This document shows positions 27,143 to 35,517 of a stretch of DNA of 64,000 nt, in pieces. The DNA comes from Pseudomonas sp. RIT-PI-S (lineage in GTDB: Bacteria; Pseudomonadota; Gammaproteobacteria; Pseudomonadales; Pseudomonadaceae). A model generated the notes under the pieces. That model did not search any database, had not been told where the DNA came from, and saw only the letters and a list, made by a program, of their open reading frames with translations. The number at the start of each line of letters is the position of its first letter. Positions within the stretch are counted from its first letter, which is position 1. The position numbers were made by a program, and so were the translations under genes. Location of the stretch: the NCBI RefSeq assembly GCF_025642975.1, contig NZ_JANZKJ010000003.1:1-64000 (forward strand), written 5' to 3'.

Positions 27143-27859
27143 TCAATGGCCGCCAAGGTAAGCGTTGCGTACATCGTCGTTGGCAAGCAGCTCCTGGCCC
27201 GTGCCGCTCATGCGAATCTGCCCATTGACCATTACGTAGGCACGGTCCGAAAGCCTGAGCGCATGGTTTGCGTTCTGCTCCACCAAGAAGATCGTCATGC
27301 CCGATTGAGCCAACTCGCGCAGGGTTGAGAAGATCTGCTTGACCACGATAGGGGCAAGGCCTAGCGAGGGCTCATCGAGCAGCAGCAGCTTGGGTCGGCT
27401 CATCAGCGCTCGGGCAATGGCCAGCATCTGCTGCTCCCCGCCCGACATGGTCATTGCCCGCTGGTTGCGCCGCTCCTTGAGCCGCGGGAACAGCTCGAAC
27501 ATCCGCTGCATGTCTTCGCCCGAATGCTTGTCGCCAATGGGGATGGTCCCCATCATCAGGTTTTCTTCCACAGACATGTCCGGGAACACCCGCCGCCCTT
27601 CCGGCGACTGGGCAATCCCGTTGGACGCGATGTAGTGGGACGACTTCTGGCTGATGTCCGTACCTTGGTAAAGGATCTGGCCGCTGGCCACCCTTGGCTG
27701 GCCGAAAATGGACATCAACAGGGTGGACTTGCCCGCACCGTTGGAGCCGATCAGGCTGACCGTCTCACCCGGGTTGATGTGCAAGGAAACCTGCTTGAGC
27801 GCATGGATAGGGCCGTAATAGACATCGATGGCCTTGACGTCGAGGATAGGCGCAGTCAT
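27143..27859 (-). CDS. livF: Branched-chain amino acid ABC transporter ATPase LivF
   Basis: ATPase of 238 residues with Walker A GSNGAGKST, signature MSGGEQQMLAIARALM and Walker B LLLLDEPSLGLAPI, ending ANDDVRNAYLGGH as usual for LivF. It overlaps livG by four bases (ATGA). Last gene of the operon; two stem-loops follow. Confidence 0.95.
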   Translation of the reverse strand: MTAPILDVKAIDVYYGPIHALKQVSLHINPGETVSLIGSNGAGKSTLLMSIFGQPRVASGQILYQGTDISQKSSHYIASNGIAQSPEGRRVFPDMSVEENLMMGTIPIGDKHSGEDMQRMFELFPRLKERRNQRAMTMSGGEQQMLAIARALMSRPKLLLLDEPSLGLAPIVVKQIFSTLRELAQSGMTIFLVEQNANHALRLSDRAYVMVNGQIRMSGTGQELLANDDVRNAYLGGH

Positions 27860-28731
27860 ACCAGCTCCTCCTCGTCCGCGCCCAGGTAAGCGGCAATGAC
27901 TTTCGGGTCGTTACGGATCTGTTCGGGCTTGCCCATGGCGATCACGTTGCCGTGGTCCAGCACCACGATGTCGTCGGAAATACTCATCACCATGCCCATA
28001 TCGTGCTCGATCAACACCACCGTCATGTCGTGGTGGTCGCGCAAGTGGCGGATCATGCCACTGAGCGCTTCGGTTTCCTGAGGGTTGAGGCCGGCGGCGG
28101 GCTCGTCCAGGCAAATCACCTGCGGCCGCGTACACATGGCCCGGGCAATCTCCAGCCGCCGTTGCTGGCCATAGGAGAGCTCGCCGGCCAGCCGGTTGGC
28201 GCAGTCCACCAGGTCGACCACTTCCAGCCAATAGAAAGCGGTGGCCAGGGCACGCTCCTCAGCCTTGCGATAGCCAGGGGTGTTGAGGATGCCGGCGAGC
28301 ATGTTGCGGTTCACCCACATGTGCTGGGCTACCAGCAGGTTTTCCACCACCGACATTTCCTTGAACAGACGAATGTTCTGGAAGGTACGCGCCAGGCCGG
28401 CGCGGTTGACCAAGTGGGTGCCGCCGAACATTTTGTAGTACAGCCGGCTGAAGAAGCGCCGCGGCGAAACGAAATCCGTGGCCTTGAACGGCTCGCCGAG
28501 CAGTTTGATCACTTCCACGCTGCCATGGCGGGCATTGAGCTGGATGCGCCCGCCGCTGGCCCGGTAGAAGCCGGTAAGGCAGTTGAACACCGTGGTCTTG
28601 CCGGCGCCGTTAGGGCCAATCAGGGCAAAGATAGAGTTGCGCTTGACCTGCAGGTTGACGTCGCTCAACGCCTTGATGCCGCCGAACTGCATCATCAAGT
28701 GCTCGACGGACAGAATGATATCGTCGCTCAT
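27856..28731 (-). CDS. livG: Branched-chain amino acid ABC transporter ATPase LivG
   Basis: ATPase of 291 residues with Walker A GPNGAGKTTVFN, signature LSYGQQRRLEIARAM and Walker B VICLDEPAAGLNPQE, plus IEHDMGMVM. An insertion of about 35 residues between Walker A and the Q-loop area (FKATDFVSPRRFFSRLYYK) is usual in this LivG type. The start overlaps the livM stop by four bases, and the stop overlaps the livF start. Confidence 0.95.
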   Translation of the reverse strand: MSDDIILSVEHLMMQFGGIKALSDVNLQVKRNSIFALIGPNGAGKTTVFNCLTGFYRASGGRIQLNARHGSVEVIKLLGEPFKATDFVSPRRFFSRLYYKMFGGTHLVNRAGLARTFQNIRLFKEMSVVENLLVAQHMWVNRNMLAGILNTPGYRKAEERALATAFYWLEVVDLVDCANRLAGELSYGQQRRLEIARAMCTRPQVICLDEPAAGLNPQETEALSGMIRHLRDHHDMTVVLIEHDMGMVMSISDDIVVLDHGNVIAMGKPEQIRNDPKVIAAYLGADEEELV

Positions 28732-30011
28732 GGCGCCACTCCTTTACGCGGGGTCACCCCGGTGCGGCTGATGCGGATAAGCCCGCGCGGCCGCCAGATC
28801 ATCATCAACACCATAAGAATGCCGAACAGCAATACCCGGTATTCGGAGAAGCTGCGCAGCAACTCCGGCGCCACCGTCAGCACGAAGGCGGCGATGACCA
28901 CCCCCACGGTGGAGCCCATGCCACCGAGCACCACGATCGCCAGGATCAGCGCGGACTCGAAGAACGTGAAGGACGTAGGATTGACGAAGCCCTGGTAGCT
29001 GGCGAAGAACACACCTGCCAGGCCCGCGGTGGATGCACCCAGCGTGAACGCCGACAGTTTGACCAGTACATGGTTGAGGCCCATGGCGCGGCAAGCGATC
29101 TCGTCCTCGCGCAACGCTTCCCAGGCCCTGCCCACTGGCATGCGGGTAAGCCGGTGCTTGATGTACAGCACCAGCATGACCACGATGAACAGCACGCCGT
29201 AGATGAACAGGAATTTGAGGTCGGGGTTGTAATCGAAGCCGAAGAACTCATGGATAGGCACCCCCCCATCCTTGGCCCGGCGTCCGAATTCAAGGCCGAA
29301 AATGGTCGGCGACGGCACGGGTACGCCGTTTGGCCCGCCGGTGAAATCCAGCCAGTTATTGAGCACCAGGCGGATGATTTCCCCGAAGCCCAGGGTCACG
29401 ATGGCCAGATAGTCGCCATGCATGCGCAGCACCGGGAAGCCCAGGATGCAACCCGCCAGTGCCGCGGCTATCGCTGCCAGCGGCAGCGCCGACCAGAAGC
29501 CAAGGCCCAGGTACTGATAGCCCAACGCCAAGCCATAGGCGCCAATGGCATAGAAGGCTACATAGCCCAGGTCGAGCAGGCCGGCCAGCCCCACCACGAT
29601 GTTCAGGCCCAGGCCCAGCAGCACGTAGATCAAGCCGAGGATCACGACCGTCAACATGTACTTGTTGGCGAACACTGGGAACACCAGGGCGATCACGATC
29701 AGCAGCGGGATGATCCAGCGCAGCCGAGACTTGTAGTCTGGCGCCAGCACATGCACACCGCTGCCGCCGCCCTCGAAGCCCTGGAGAATGCGCAGGCCCT
29801 TGGGGGTTTGCAGGAACAGGCTGAGCAGGAAGCGCCCCGCCATGACCACGGTGATGAGCACGGCGGTGCGCGCGGGCTGCAGGTTGAAGCCGTAGCCATC
29901 GAGCACGATGCCCACGATCGGGCCAAACACGATCAGCGCCAGCAGGCCAGCGACGATCGCGTCGATAACGCTCTTCTTCAGGTTTACAGGTTTGTTGTTC
30001 GCAGGAGACAT
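28728..30011 (-). CDS. livM: Branched-chain amino acid ABC transporter permease LivM
   Basis: Inner-membrane permease of 427 residues. I start it at 30011 (MSPANNKPVNLKK) after an AGGTGTAACC-type RBS region; the longer frame overlaps livH heavily. About ten hydrophobic segments are seen, with GLGLNIVVGLAGLLDLGYVAFYAIGAY and LGFGEIIRLVLNNW as LivM signatures. Two nucleotides separate it from livH. Confidence 0.93.
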   Translation of the reverse strand: MSPANNKPVNLKKSVIDAIVAGLLALIVFGPIVGIVLDGYGFNLQPARTAVLITVVMAGRFLLSLFLQTPKGLRILQGFEGGGSGVHVLAPDYKSRLRWIIPLLIVIALVFPVFANKYMLTVVILGLIYVLLGLGLNIVVGLAGLLDLGYVAFYAIGAYGLALGYQYLGLGFWSALPLAAIAAALAGCILGFPVLRMHGDYLAIVTLGFGEIIRLVLNNWLDFTGGPNGVPVPSPTIFGLEFGRRAKDGGVPIHEFFGFDYNPDLKFLFIYGVLFIVVMLVLYIKHRLTRMPVGRAWEALREDEIACRAMGLNHVLVKLSAFTLGASTAGLAGVFFASYQGFVNPTSFTFFESALILAIVVLGGMGSTVGVVIAAFVLTVAPELLRSFSEYRVLLFGILMVLMMIWRPRGLIRISRTGVTPRKGVAP

Positions 30012-30013
30012 GG

Positions 30014-30928
30014 TTACACCTTCGCCACAAGTGGGCGACCCAGCAGGCCTTGGGGACGGAAGATCAGAATCAGCACCAGCAGGCCGAAGCTGAATACATC
30101 CTTGTAGTCGGAGTTCACCAGGCCGGAGAACTGGGATTCGGCAACGCCCAGGATCAACCCGCCGAGCATGGCGCCCGGCAGCGAGCCAATGCCGCCAAGC
30201 ACTGCCGCAGTGAAGGCCTTGATGCCGATGATGAAGCCTGCATAGAAGTCGAAGGTGCCGTAGTTCATGGTCACCAGTACACCGGCCAGCGCGGCCATGG
30301 ATGCACCGATCACGAACACATAGGAAATGACCCGATCGGTGTTGATGCCCAGGATCGAAGCCATCTTGCGGTCTTGCTGAGTCGCGCGGCACATGCGGCC
30401 AAGCTTGGTGTATTTGATGATGTAGGTCAGCACGCCCATGCCGACGAAGGCCGCCACGATGATGAACAGCTTGGTGTAGCTCAGCTGCACAAAGCCTGTG
30501 CCCACGTCGAAGCGCCAGCCGCCTTCGAGCAAGGTCGGTACGCCCTGCTGGCGAGAGCCCTGGCTGATCTGCACGTAGTTTTGCAGGATCAGCGAAATAC
30601 CGATGGCGCTGATCAACGGCGCCAGGCGGGTGGAGTTACGCAGTGGCTTGTAGGCCACCCGTTCGATCACGAACCCGTATACGCCGGTCACCACGATGCT
30701 GAAGATCAAGGTGCCGAGTATCAGGAACGGAAAGGATTCGATGCCGAAGAAGGACAGTACCGCCAGGCCGATGGCGGAAAGATAACAAGACACCATGTAC
30801 ACGTCGCCGTGGGCGAAGTTGATCATGCCAATGATGCCGTAGACCATCGTGTAACCGATGGCTATCAGCCCGTAGACCGACCCCAGGGTCAGCCCGTTGA
30901 CCATTTGCTGCAGGAAAATACCGTCCAT
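30014..30928 (-). CDS. livH: Branched-chain amino acid ABC transporter permease LivH
   Basis: Inner-membrane permease of 304 residues. Two adjacent ATG codons occur (30931 and 30928); the second has the better distance from GAGAG. The conserved IAIGYTMVYGIIGMINFAHGDVY and GFIIGIKAFTAAVLGGIGSLPGAMLGG segments identify LivH. It is separated from the binding-protein gene by 142 bp containing a strong stem-loop. Confidence 0.93.
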   Translation of the reverse strand: MDGIFLQQMVNGLTLGSVYGLIAIGYTMVYGIIGMINFAHGDVYMVSCYLSAIGLAVLSFFGIESFPFLILGTLIFSIVVTGVYGFVIERVAYKPLRNSTRLAPLISAIGISLILQNYVQISQGSRQQGVPTLLEGGWRFDVGTGFVQLSYTKLFIIVAAFVGMGVLTYIIKYTKLGRMCRATQQDRKMASILGINTDRVISYVFVIGASMAALAGVLVTMNYGTFDFYAGFIIGIKAFTAAVLGGIGSLPGAMLGGLILGVAESQFSGLVNSDYKDVFSFGLLVLILIFRPQGLLGRPLVAKV

Positions 30929-31027
30929 CATGCACTCTCGTGAACGTGTTGGGGCGCCATTGCACCTGCCCAGCCGAACGGCTGGAGTGTTGCAGTGGCA
31001 ATGTTGCGAGGCAGGGTAAAGCACGAA

Positions 31028-31061
31028 CGGGGCGTGCCGGCACGATCACCGGAACGCCCCG
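31028..31061 (-). terminator. Stem-loop between the binding-protein gene and livH
   Basis: CGGGGCGT and ACGCCCCG form the outer stem, with CCGG/CCGG inside after one mismatch. On the minus strand the following tract (TTCGTGCTTT) is only weakly T-rich, so partial termination or protection of the upstream mRNA is likely, giving more binding protein than permease. Confidence 0.6.
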
Positions 31062-31070
31062 CCGTCAGGC

Positions 31071-32207
31071 TTATTTTTGTTTTTCGAGTTGCTTGTACTT
31101 GCCGTCGGAACCCCACTGGTACACGACGTAGTCGGAAACCTTCAGGTCGCCCTTGGTATCCCAGGCCTTCTCACCCATGACGGTCTTCACCGAGTTGGCT
31201 TTAAGCCACTTGGCCGCGTCTTCACCCTTGTTGGACTTGGCGCCGTTGAAGCCTGCGGCGATGGCTTGCAGCGAGGCGTAGGCATACAGCGTATAGCCTT
31301 CCGGCTCGTAGCCCGATTTGCGGAACTCGTCCACCACAGCCTTGGAGTCGGCGATCAAGCGTGGGTCTGCACCGAAGGTCATGTAGACGCCGTCTACGTA
31401 TTGAGGGCCGCCAGCGGTGGTGACCAGTTCGTCGGTGACGATGCCGTCATCGGACACGAATTTCACATCCTTCAGGCCCTGCTCGCGCAGTTGACGTACC
31501 AGGGGACCTGCTTCTGGGTGCAGGCCGCCGAAGAACACGACTTCGGCGCCGGTGCCGCGAATCTTGGTCACCAAGGCGCTAAAGTCTTTCTCGCCGCGGG
31601 TCAGGCCTTCTTCCAGCACGGGGGTCACGCCACGGGACTTCAGCTGTTTGGACGTAGCATCCGCCAGGCCCTTGCCATAGGTGTCCTTGTCGTTGATGAC
31701 CGCTACTTTCTTGGCCTTCAACACGTCGACGATATAGTTACCCGCGACGATCCCTTGCTGGTCGTCACGGCCACACATGCGCAGCATGGTCGCCAAACCG
31801 CGCTCGGTCACGGTCGGATTGGTGGACGCCGGGGTGATCGCCAGGACGCCAGCGTCGGCATAAACCTCAGAAGCAGGAATGGTCGAGGAGGAGCAGAAGT
31901 GACCTACCACGGCGATGACCTTGTCCTGGTCGACCAACTTGTTCGCCACCGCCACCGCCTGCTTGGGCTCGCACGCATCGTCGCCCTGAACCAGCACGAT
32001 CTTCTCACCGTTGATACCGCCCGCCGCGTTGATCGCCGCGGCCGCGGCCTCAGCGCCTTTCACGAACTGTTGGCCGAACGAAGCATTCGCACCGGTCATG
32101 GGGCCAGCGACGGCGATCTTGACATCAGCCTGAGCATAAGACGCAACGCCCATTGCGGTGGCGACTGCAAGGGCCAGAAAGCCTTTCTTGTAAAACGTCT
32201 GCGACAT
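31071..32207 (-). CDS. Branched-chain amino acid ABC transporter substrate-binding protein
   Basis: Periplasmic binding protein of 378 residues. Sec signal peptide MSQTFYKKGFLALAVATAMG to about residue 26 (SYAQA), then the LivJ/K fold starting ADVKIAVAGPMTGANASFG. Conserved VVGHFCSSSTIPASEVY holds the ligand-binding Ser/Thr and a Cys pair (DDACEP with HFCSSS) typical of LIV-binding proteins. Start at 32207 follows CAGGAGCACC. First gene of the liv operon, under a consensus sigma-54 promoter. Ligand may be Leu, Ile, Val, Ala or another amino acid. Confidence 0.93.
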   Translation of the reverse strand: MSQTFYKKGFLALAVATAMGVASYAQADVKIAVAGPMTGANASFGQQFVKGAEAAAAAINAAGGINGEKIVLVQGDDACEPKQAVAVANKLVDQDKVIAVVGHFCSSSTIPASEVYADAGVLAITPASTNPTVTERGLATMLRMCGRDDQQGIVAGNYIVDVLKAKKVAVINDKDTYGKGLADATSKQLKSRGVTPVLEEGLTRGEKDFSALVTKIRGTGAEVVFFGGLHPEAGPLVRQLREQGLKDVKFVSDDGIVTDELVTTAGGPQYVDGVYMTFGADPRLIADSKAVVDEFRKSGYEPEGYTLYAYASLQAIAAGFNGAKSNKGEDAAKWLKANSVKTVMGEKAWDTKGDLKVSDYVVYQWGSDGKYKQLEKQK

Positions 32208-32675
32208 GAGGTGGTGCTCCTGAGCTTTTTTTAGTTGGCACAACGACTTCAGCGTCATGCTCTGAGCAAGCGTCGTGCCATCACCTTTTCGCTACGCTAA
32301 ACGGCGTAAACATAAGCCCACAGGCTAAGGCTCGGGGGGCGGCCTAACGGGACGTGCAACCGTCTATCCCAACCTTAGTAGCACCATGTTACAGATAAAG
32401 TGCAACCACTATGAGGGCGAAGGAGCAACCAAGACCTGCAAGCCAGGGCAACCTGTACGTAACAACTAGCGTAACGGAACTGCACAGTTTGAGTGCGCGT
32501 GCGCTACGGCGCGCACCATCTAAGGTGTGGCACGAGCGCCCGATCCAACGTCAGGTTAGCGGTTGTTCCCCGTCGAAACAGGAGTGCGCCAAGAAGCGCA
32601 CCCTATGGCAGCCGAGCCGGCTTACTTTTCGCTCGACCTGTTGTCTGAACGCCGTCGATAGCCCTGGAGCCCCTG
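32208..32675. other. Divergent regulatory region between the liv operon and pncB
   Basis: 468 bp. It contains the sigma-54 promoter of the liv operon at 32266-32280 and an imperfect dyad at 32513-32528 (GCACC, six bases, GGTGT) that resembles an NtrC site with the spacer one base too long. I did not recognise a clear promoter for pncB or any small gene. Confidence 0.5.
32266..32280 (-). promoter_or_regulatory. Consensus sigma-54 promoter of the liv operon
   Basis: Minus strand reads TGGCACGACGCTTGCT, a full match to TGGCACG-N4-TTGCT. The predicted start near 32254 leaves a leader of about 47 bases before the binding-protein ATG. Confidence 0.8.
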
Positions 32676-33872
32676 ATGATCGATTCGCCGTTTGGCACCC
32701 GCGTTATCCAATCTGTGCTGGACACCGACCTGTACAAGCTCTCGATGATGCAGGCGGTGCTGCACAATTACCCCAACACAGACGTGGAGTGGGAGTTCCG
32801 CTGCCGCAACGGTGAGGACCTGCGCCCTTGGCTGCCTTACCTGCGTGAAGAATTGGAACGGCTCTGCGAGCTCGGCCTGAGCGACGACGAAAGCGCATTC
32901 CTCGAAAACATCAACTTCATGAAGCCAGATTTCCTGCGCTTTCTCGGGTTGTTCCGTTTCAACCTGCGCTACGTGCAGCTGGGCATAGAGAACGACGAGC
33001 TGTACATCCGGCTTCATGGCCCCTGGCTGCACGTCATTCTGTTCGAGGTGCCGCTGTTGGCGATGGTCAGCGAGGTGCGCAACCGTAACCTTAACCCGCA
33101 AGTAACGCTGCAGCAGGCCCGAGATCAGCTCTATCGCAAGTTCGACTGGCTGGTCGCCAACGCCTCGGTGGATGAGCTGGCAGGTTTGCAGGTCGCGGAT
33201 TTCGGCACGCGTCGGCGGTTCTCTTACGGCGTGCAAGATGAAGTGGTTCGCCTGCTCAAGGCTGAATTCCCTGGTCGGTTCGTGGGCACCAGCAACGTGT
33301 ACCTGGCGCGTAAATATGACCTCAAACCGCTGGGGACCATGGCGCACGAATGGGTGATGGCCCACCAGCAGCTTGGGCCTCGGCTGATCGACAGCCAGAT
33401 CGCCGCGCTGGACTGTTGGGTCCGCGAATACCGCGGCCTGCTGGGCATTGCACTGACCGATACCATCACCATGGATGCCTTCCTGCGCGACTTCGATCTG
33501 TTCTTCGCCAAACTATTCGATGGCCTGCGCCACGACTCAGGCGACCCCGTGGCCTGGGCAGAAAAAGCCATCGCCCACTACCGCAAACTGGGCATCGACC
33601 CCATGACCAAGACCTTGGTGTTCTCCGATGGCCTGGACTTGCCCAGGGCCTTGAACCTGTACCGGGCGCTGCGTGGACGTATCAATGTCAGCTTCGGCAT
33701 TGGCACCAACCTGACGTGCGACATCAACGGTGTGGCGCCCATGAGCATGGTGCTGAAGATGACCAGCTGCAATGGTCAGCCGGTGGCGAAGATTTCCGAC
33801 GAGGCTGCCAAGACCCAATGCCGGGACCCGAACTTTGCGTCCTACCTGCGGCATGTGTTCAAGGTGGTGTAG
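32676..33872 (+). CDS. pncB: Nicotinate phosphoribosyltransferase
   Basis: Cytosolic enzyme of 398 residues that makes nicotinate mononucleotide from nicotinate and PRPP in NAD salvage. The conserved start [21 protein letters not shown], the [12 protein letters not shown] region with the phosphorylated His, and [11 protein letters not shown] and [11 protein letters not shown] phosphate-binding blocks are present. In the Pseudomonas genomes I remember, nadE follows; here the next gene is azurin, convergent, 93 bp away. Confidence 0.95.
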   Translation: MIDSPFGTRVIQSVLDTDLYKLSMMQAVLHNYPNTDVEWEFRCRNGEDLRPWLPYLREELERLCELGLSDDESAFLENINFMKPDFLRFLGLFRFNLRYVQLGIENDELYIRLHGPWLHVILFEVPLLAMVSEVRNRNLNPQVTLQQARDQLYRKFDWLVANASVDELAGLQVADFGTRRRFSYGVQDEVVRLLKAEFPGRFVGTSNVYLARKYDLKPLGTMAHEWVMAHQQLGPRLIDSQIAALDCWVREYRGLLGIALTDTITMDAFLRDFDLFFAKLFDGLRHDSGDPVAWAEKAIAHYRKLGIDPMTKTLVFSDGLDLPRALNLYRALRGRINVSFGIGTNLTCDINGVAPMSMVLKMTSCNGQPVAKISDEAAKTQCRDPNFASYLRHVFKVV

Positions 33873-33965
33873 TAGGGCCGGCCGTTGGCGCCCAGGGCTC
33901 GCAAGCTGTTGCCTGCCCCCTGGGATTGCGCAACCGGAAGCGTGCGAGGCCTGCGAACCGGTGCC

Positions 33966-34415
33966 TCAATCCACCAATTTGATCGCCCCTTGCATCATTG
34001 CGATATGCCCCGGAAAGGTGCAGAAGAACGCATAGGCCGTGGCAGGGTCCAGGGCTGAGGCGTCGAAGGTGACGCTGTCTTGCTCACCCGCGCCTATCAG
34101 CTTGGTGTGGGCGATCACTCGCGTATCCCCAGGCTTAAGGTAATCGCTTGCCTGCCCGGCGCTCATGCCGTCACTGGCGACCTCGCGCATGTCGCCCTCC
34201 TTGCTCAGCACCCAGTTATGGCCCATGACTTGTGCCGGCAGGGTACCCGAATGGGTCAGGGTGAGGGTGAACGCCTTGCAGCTCTTGCTGACCTCGATGG
34301 CCTTCTGGTCGAAGGTCATCTGGTCCGTGGAGTCGATGGTCGCCTGGCATTGCGCCGCCAGCGCGGGCGCCGCAACCAGGCCAAGCAAACTTGCAGCTAG
34401 GGCTTTGAGCAACAT
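33966..34415 (-). CDS. azu: Azurin
   Basis: Periplasmic type 1 blue copper protein of 149 residues. Signal peptide is 20 residues (to ALA), giving a mature start AQCQATIDS. Copper ligands are all present in mature numbering: His46 in MGHNW and the Cys-His-Met set in [11 protein letters not shown]. The structural disulfide cysteines 3 and 26 are also kept. It acts as an electron carrier for respiratory chains or redox stress. It is convergent with pncB. Confidence 0.97.
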   Translation of the reverse strand: MLLKALAASLLGLVAAPALAAQCQATIDSTDQMTFDQKAIEVSKSCKAFTLTLTHSGTLPAQVMGHNWVLSKEGDMREVASDGMSAGQASDYLKPGDTRVIAHTKLIGAGEQDSVTFDASALDPATAYAFFCTFPGHIAMMQGAIKLVD

Positions 34416-34527
34416 GCATTCACTCCGAGTGATGGGCCAACGCTTCGTCTATCGCGCCCATGGAAAAGATCAACGGGCCCATCTTGCCCGCCGGGCGTAG
34501 CCTTCTCAACACTTGAGGAGAACCACC

Positions 34528-34617
34528 ATGAACTTCAACAGCATCCTGCGCAGCCTGCTTGCGGCCTACGCCTGTGGCGCCAGCGGCACCGAGCCGGCTG
34601 ACGACCTCCTGCGCTGA
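34528..34617 (+). CDS. Possible 29-residue small protein
   Basis: ATG at 34528 follows TTGAGGAGAACCACC, a strong ribosome binding site with ideal distance. The peptide starts MNFNSILRSLLAAYACGASG and ends with DDLLR, with a helical amphipathic first half and a single Cys at residue 16. Its TGA at 34615-34617 is directly abutted by the stop of the opposite-strand transglutaminase gene (TGATCA). Function unknown; too short for ORF prediction, so the call depends on the RBS and position. Confidence 0.5.
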   Translation: MNFNSILRSLLAAYACGASGTEPADDLLR

Positions 34618-35517
34618 TCACGACGCGGGCAGCGGCAGCACTGTAACCCGCACCTCCGGGTCATGGCTGCCGCCGCCGAGAATGACCCCGCGAAGAGGCG
34701 ACACATCAGAGAAATCCCGCCCCCATGCCAGGGTCACGTGGCCCAAGCCCGGGCGCAGGTCGTTGGTAGGGTCGAATTCCACCCAGCCGTTGACCGGGCA
34801 ATACACGGCCACCCAAGCGTGCGAAGCGTCGGCGCCGATCAGCCGGGGTTGCCCCGGGGGCGGCTCGGTCAGCAGGTAGCCACTTACATACCGGGCCGCC
34901 AGCCCGCGCGAACGCAGGCAAGCGATCATCAAGTGGGCGAAGTCCTGGCACACGCCCCGGCGACGTTCCAGCACCTCCAGCAGGGGCGTGGCCACATGGG
35001 TGGCACTGGCGTCGTAGGTGAATTCGCGGAAGATCTTGCCCATCAGCGCGGTAACGCATTCGAGCAATGGCCGGCCCGGGGCGAAGCAGCTATCGGCAAA
35101 GGCCACGAAATGCTTTTTCAGCCGTACATAGGGTGACTCGAAGCGAAAGCGGCAGGCCTTGAGCAGGTCGCGAGGCATCGGCTGGCCGCTATAGCACAGG
35201 CTGTCGCGGGCGCTTTCCCAAGGCGCTGACCCGGCGATATCCGCCACCGGCCGCGGCAGCACTTCCACTTCCAGTTTAGCCTTGACCGTCAAAGCGTCAT
35301 GAGGCCGCTCGAACGCTAACCGGGTCAACGGGTTGCCGAACACATCGTGCTCGTCGATGCGCTGGGTCGGTGCCGGGGTGATCTCCAGCGCCTGGCTGCG
35401 GCATAGCTGCCAGGCACAAGGCCGGGGCCACAGGTGCGCCAGCTGCTTGGCCAGCGAGACTGGGGCATCGTAGCCGTAATGGGTGTCATGCAATACCCGG
35501 TAGCGTGCGCCGCTCAT
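34618..35517 (-). CDS. Transglutaminase-like cysteine protease-fold protein
   Basis: Cytoplasmic protein of 299 residues with the bacterial transglutaminase N-terminal domain (about 1-90) and the transglutaminase-like core. Catalytic triad candidates are C190 in RRGVCQDFAHL, H233 in ADASHAWVAVY and D249 in WVEFDPTND. No signal peptide. It overlaps the ATP-grasp/alpha-E gene by four bases and is the last gene of a three-gene set. Such enzymes are predicted to cut or transfer peptide or amide bonds; the substrate is unknown. Confidence 0.88.
   Translation of the reverse strand: MSGARYRVLHDTHYGYDAPVSLAKQLAHLWPRPCAWQLCRSQALEITPAPTQRIDEHDVFGNPLTRLAFERPHDALTVKAKLEVEVLPRPVADIAGSAPWESARDSLCYSGQPMPRDLLKACRFRFESPYVRLKKHFVAFADSCFAPGRPLLECVTALMGKIFREFTYDASATHVATPLLEVLERRRGVCQDFAHLMIACLRSRGLAARYVSGYLLTEPPPGQPRLIGADASHAWVAVYCPVNGWVEFDPTNDLRPGLGHVTLAWGRDFSDVSPLRGVILGGGSHDPEVRVTVLPLPAS

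Noticed and set aside
34460..34516. 18-codon ORF upstream of the 29-codon small gene
   Set aside because: No Shine-Dalgarno and it ends inside the RBS of the next ORF; may be chance.
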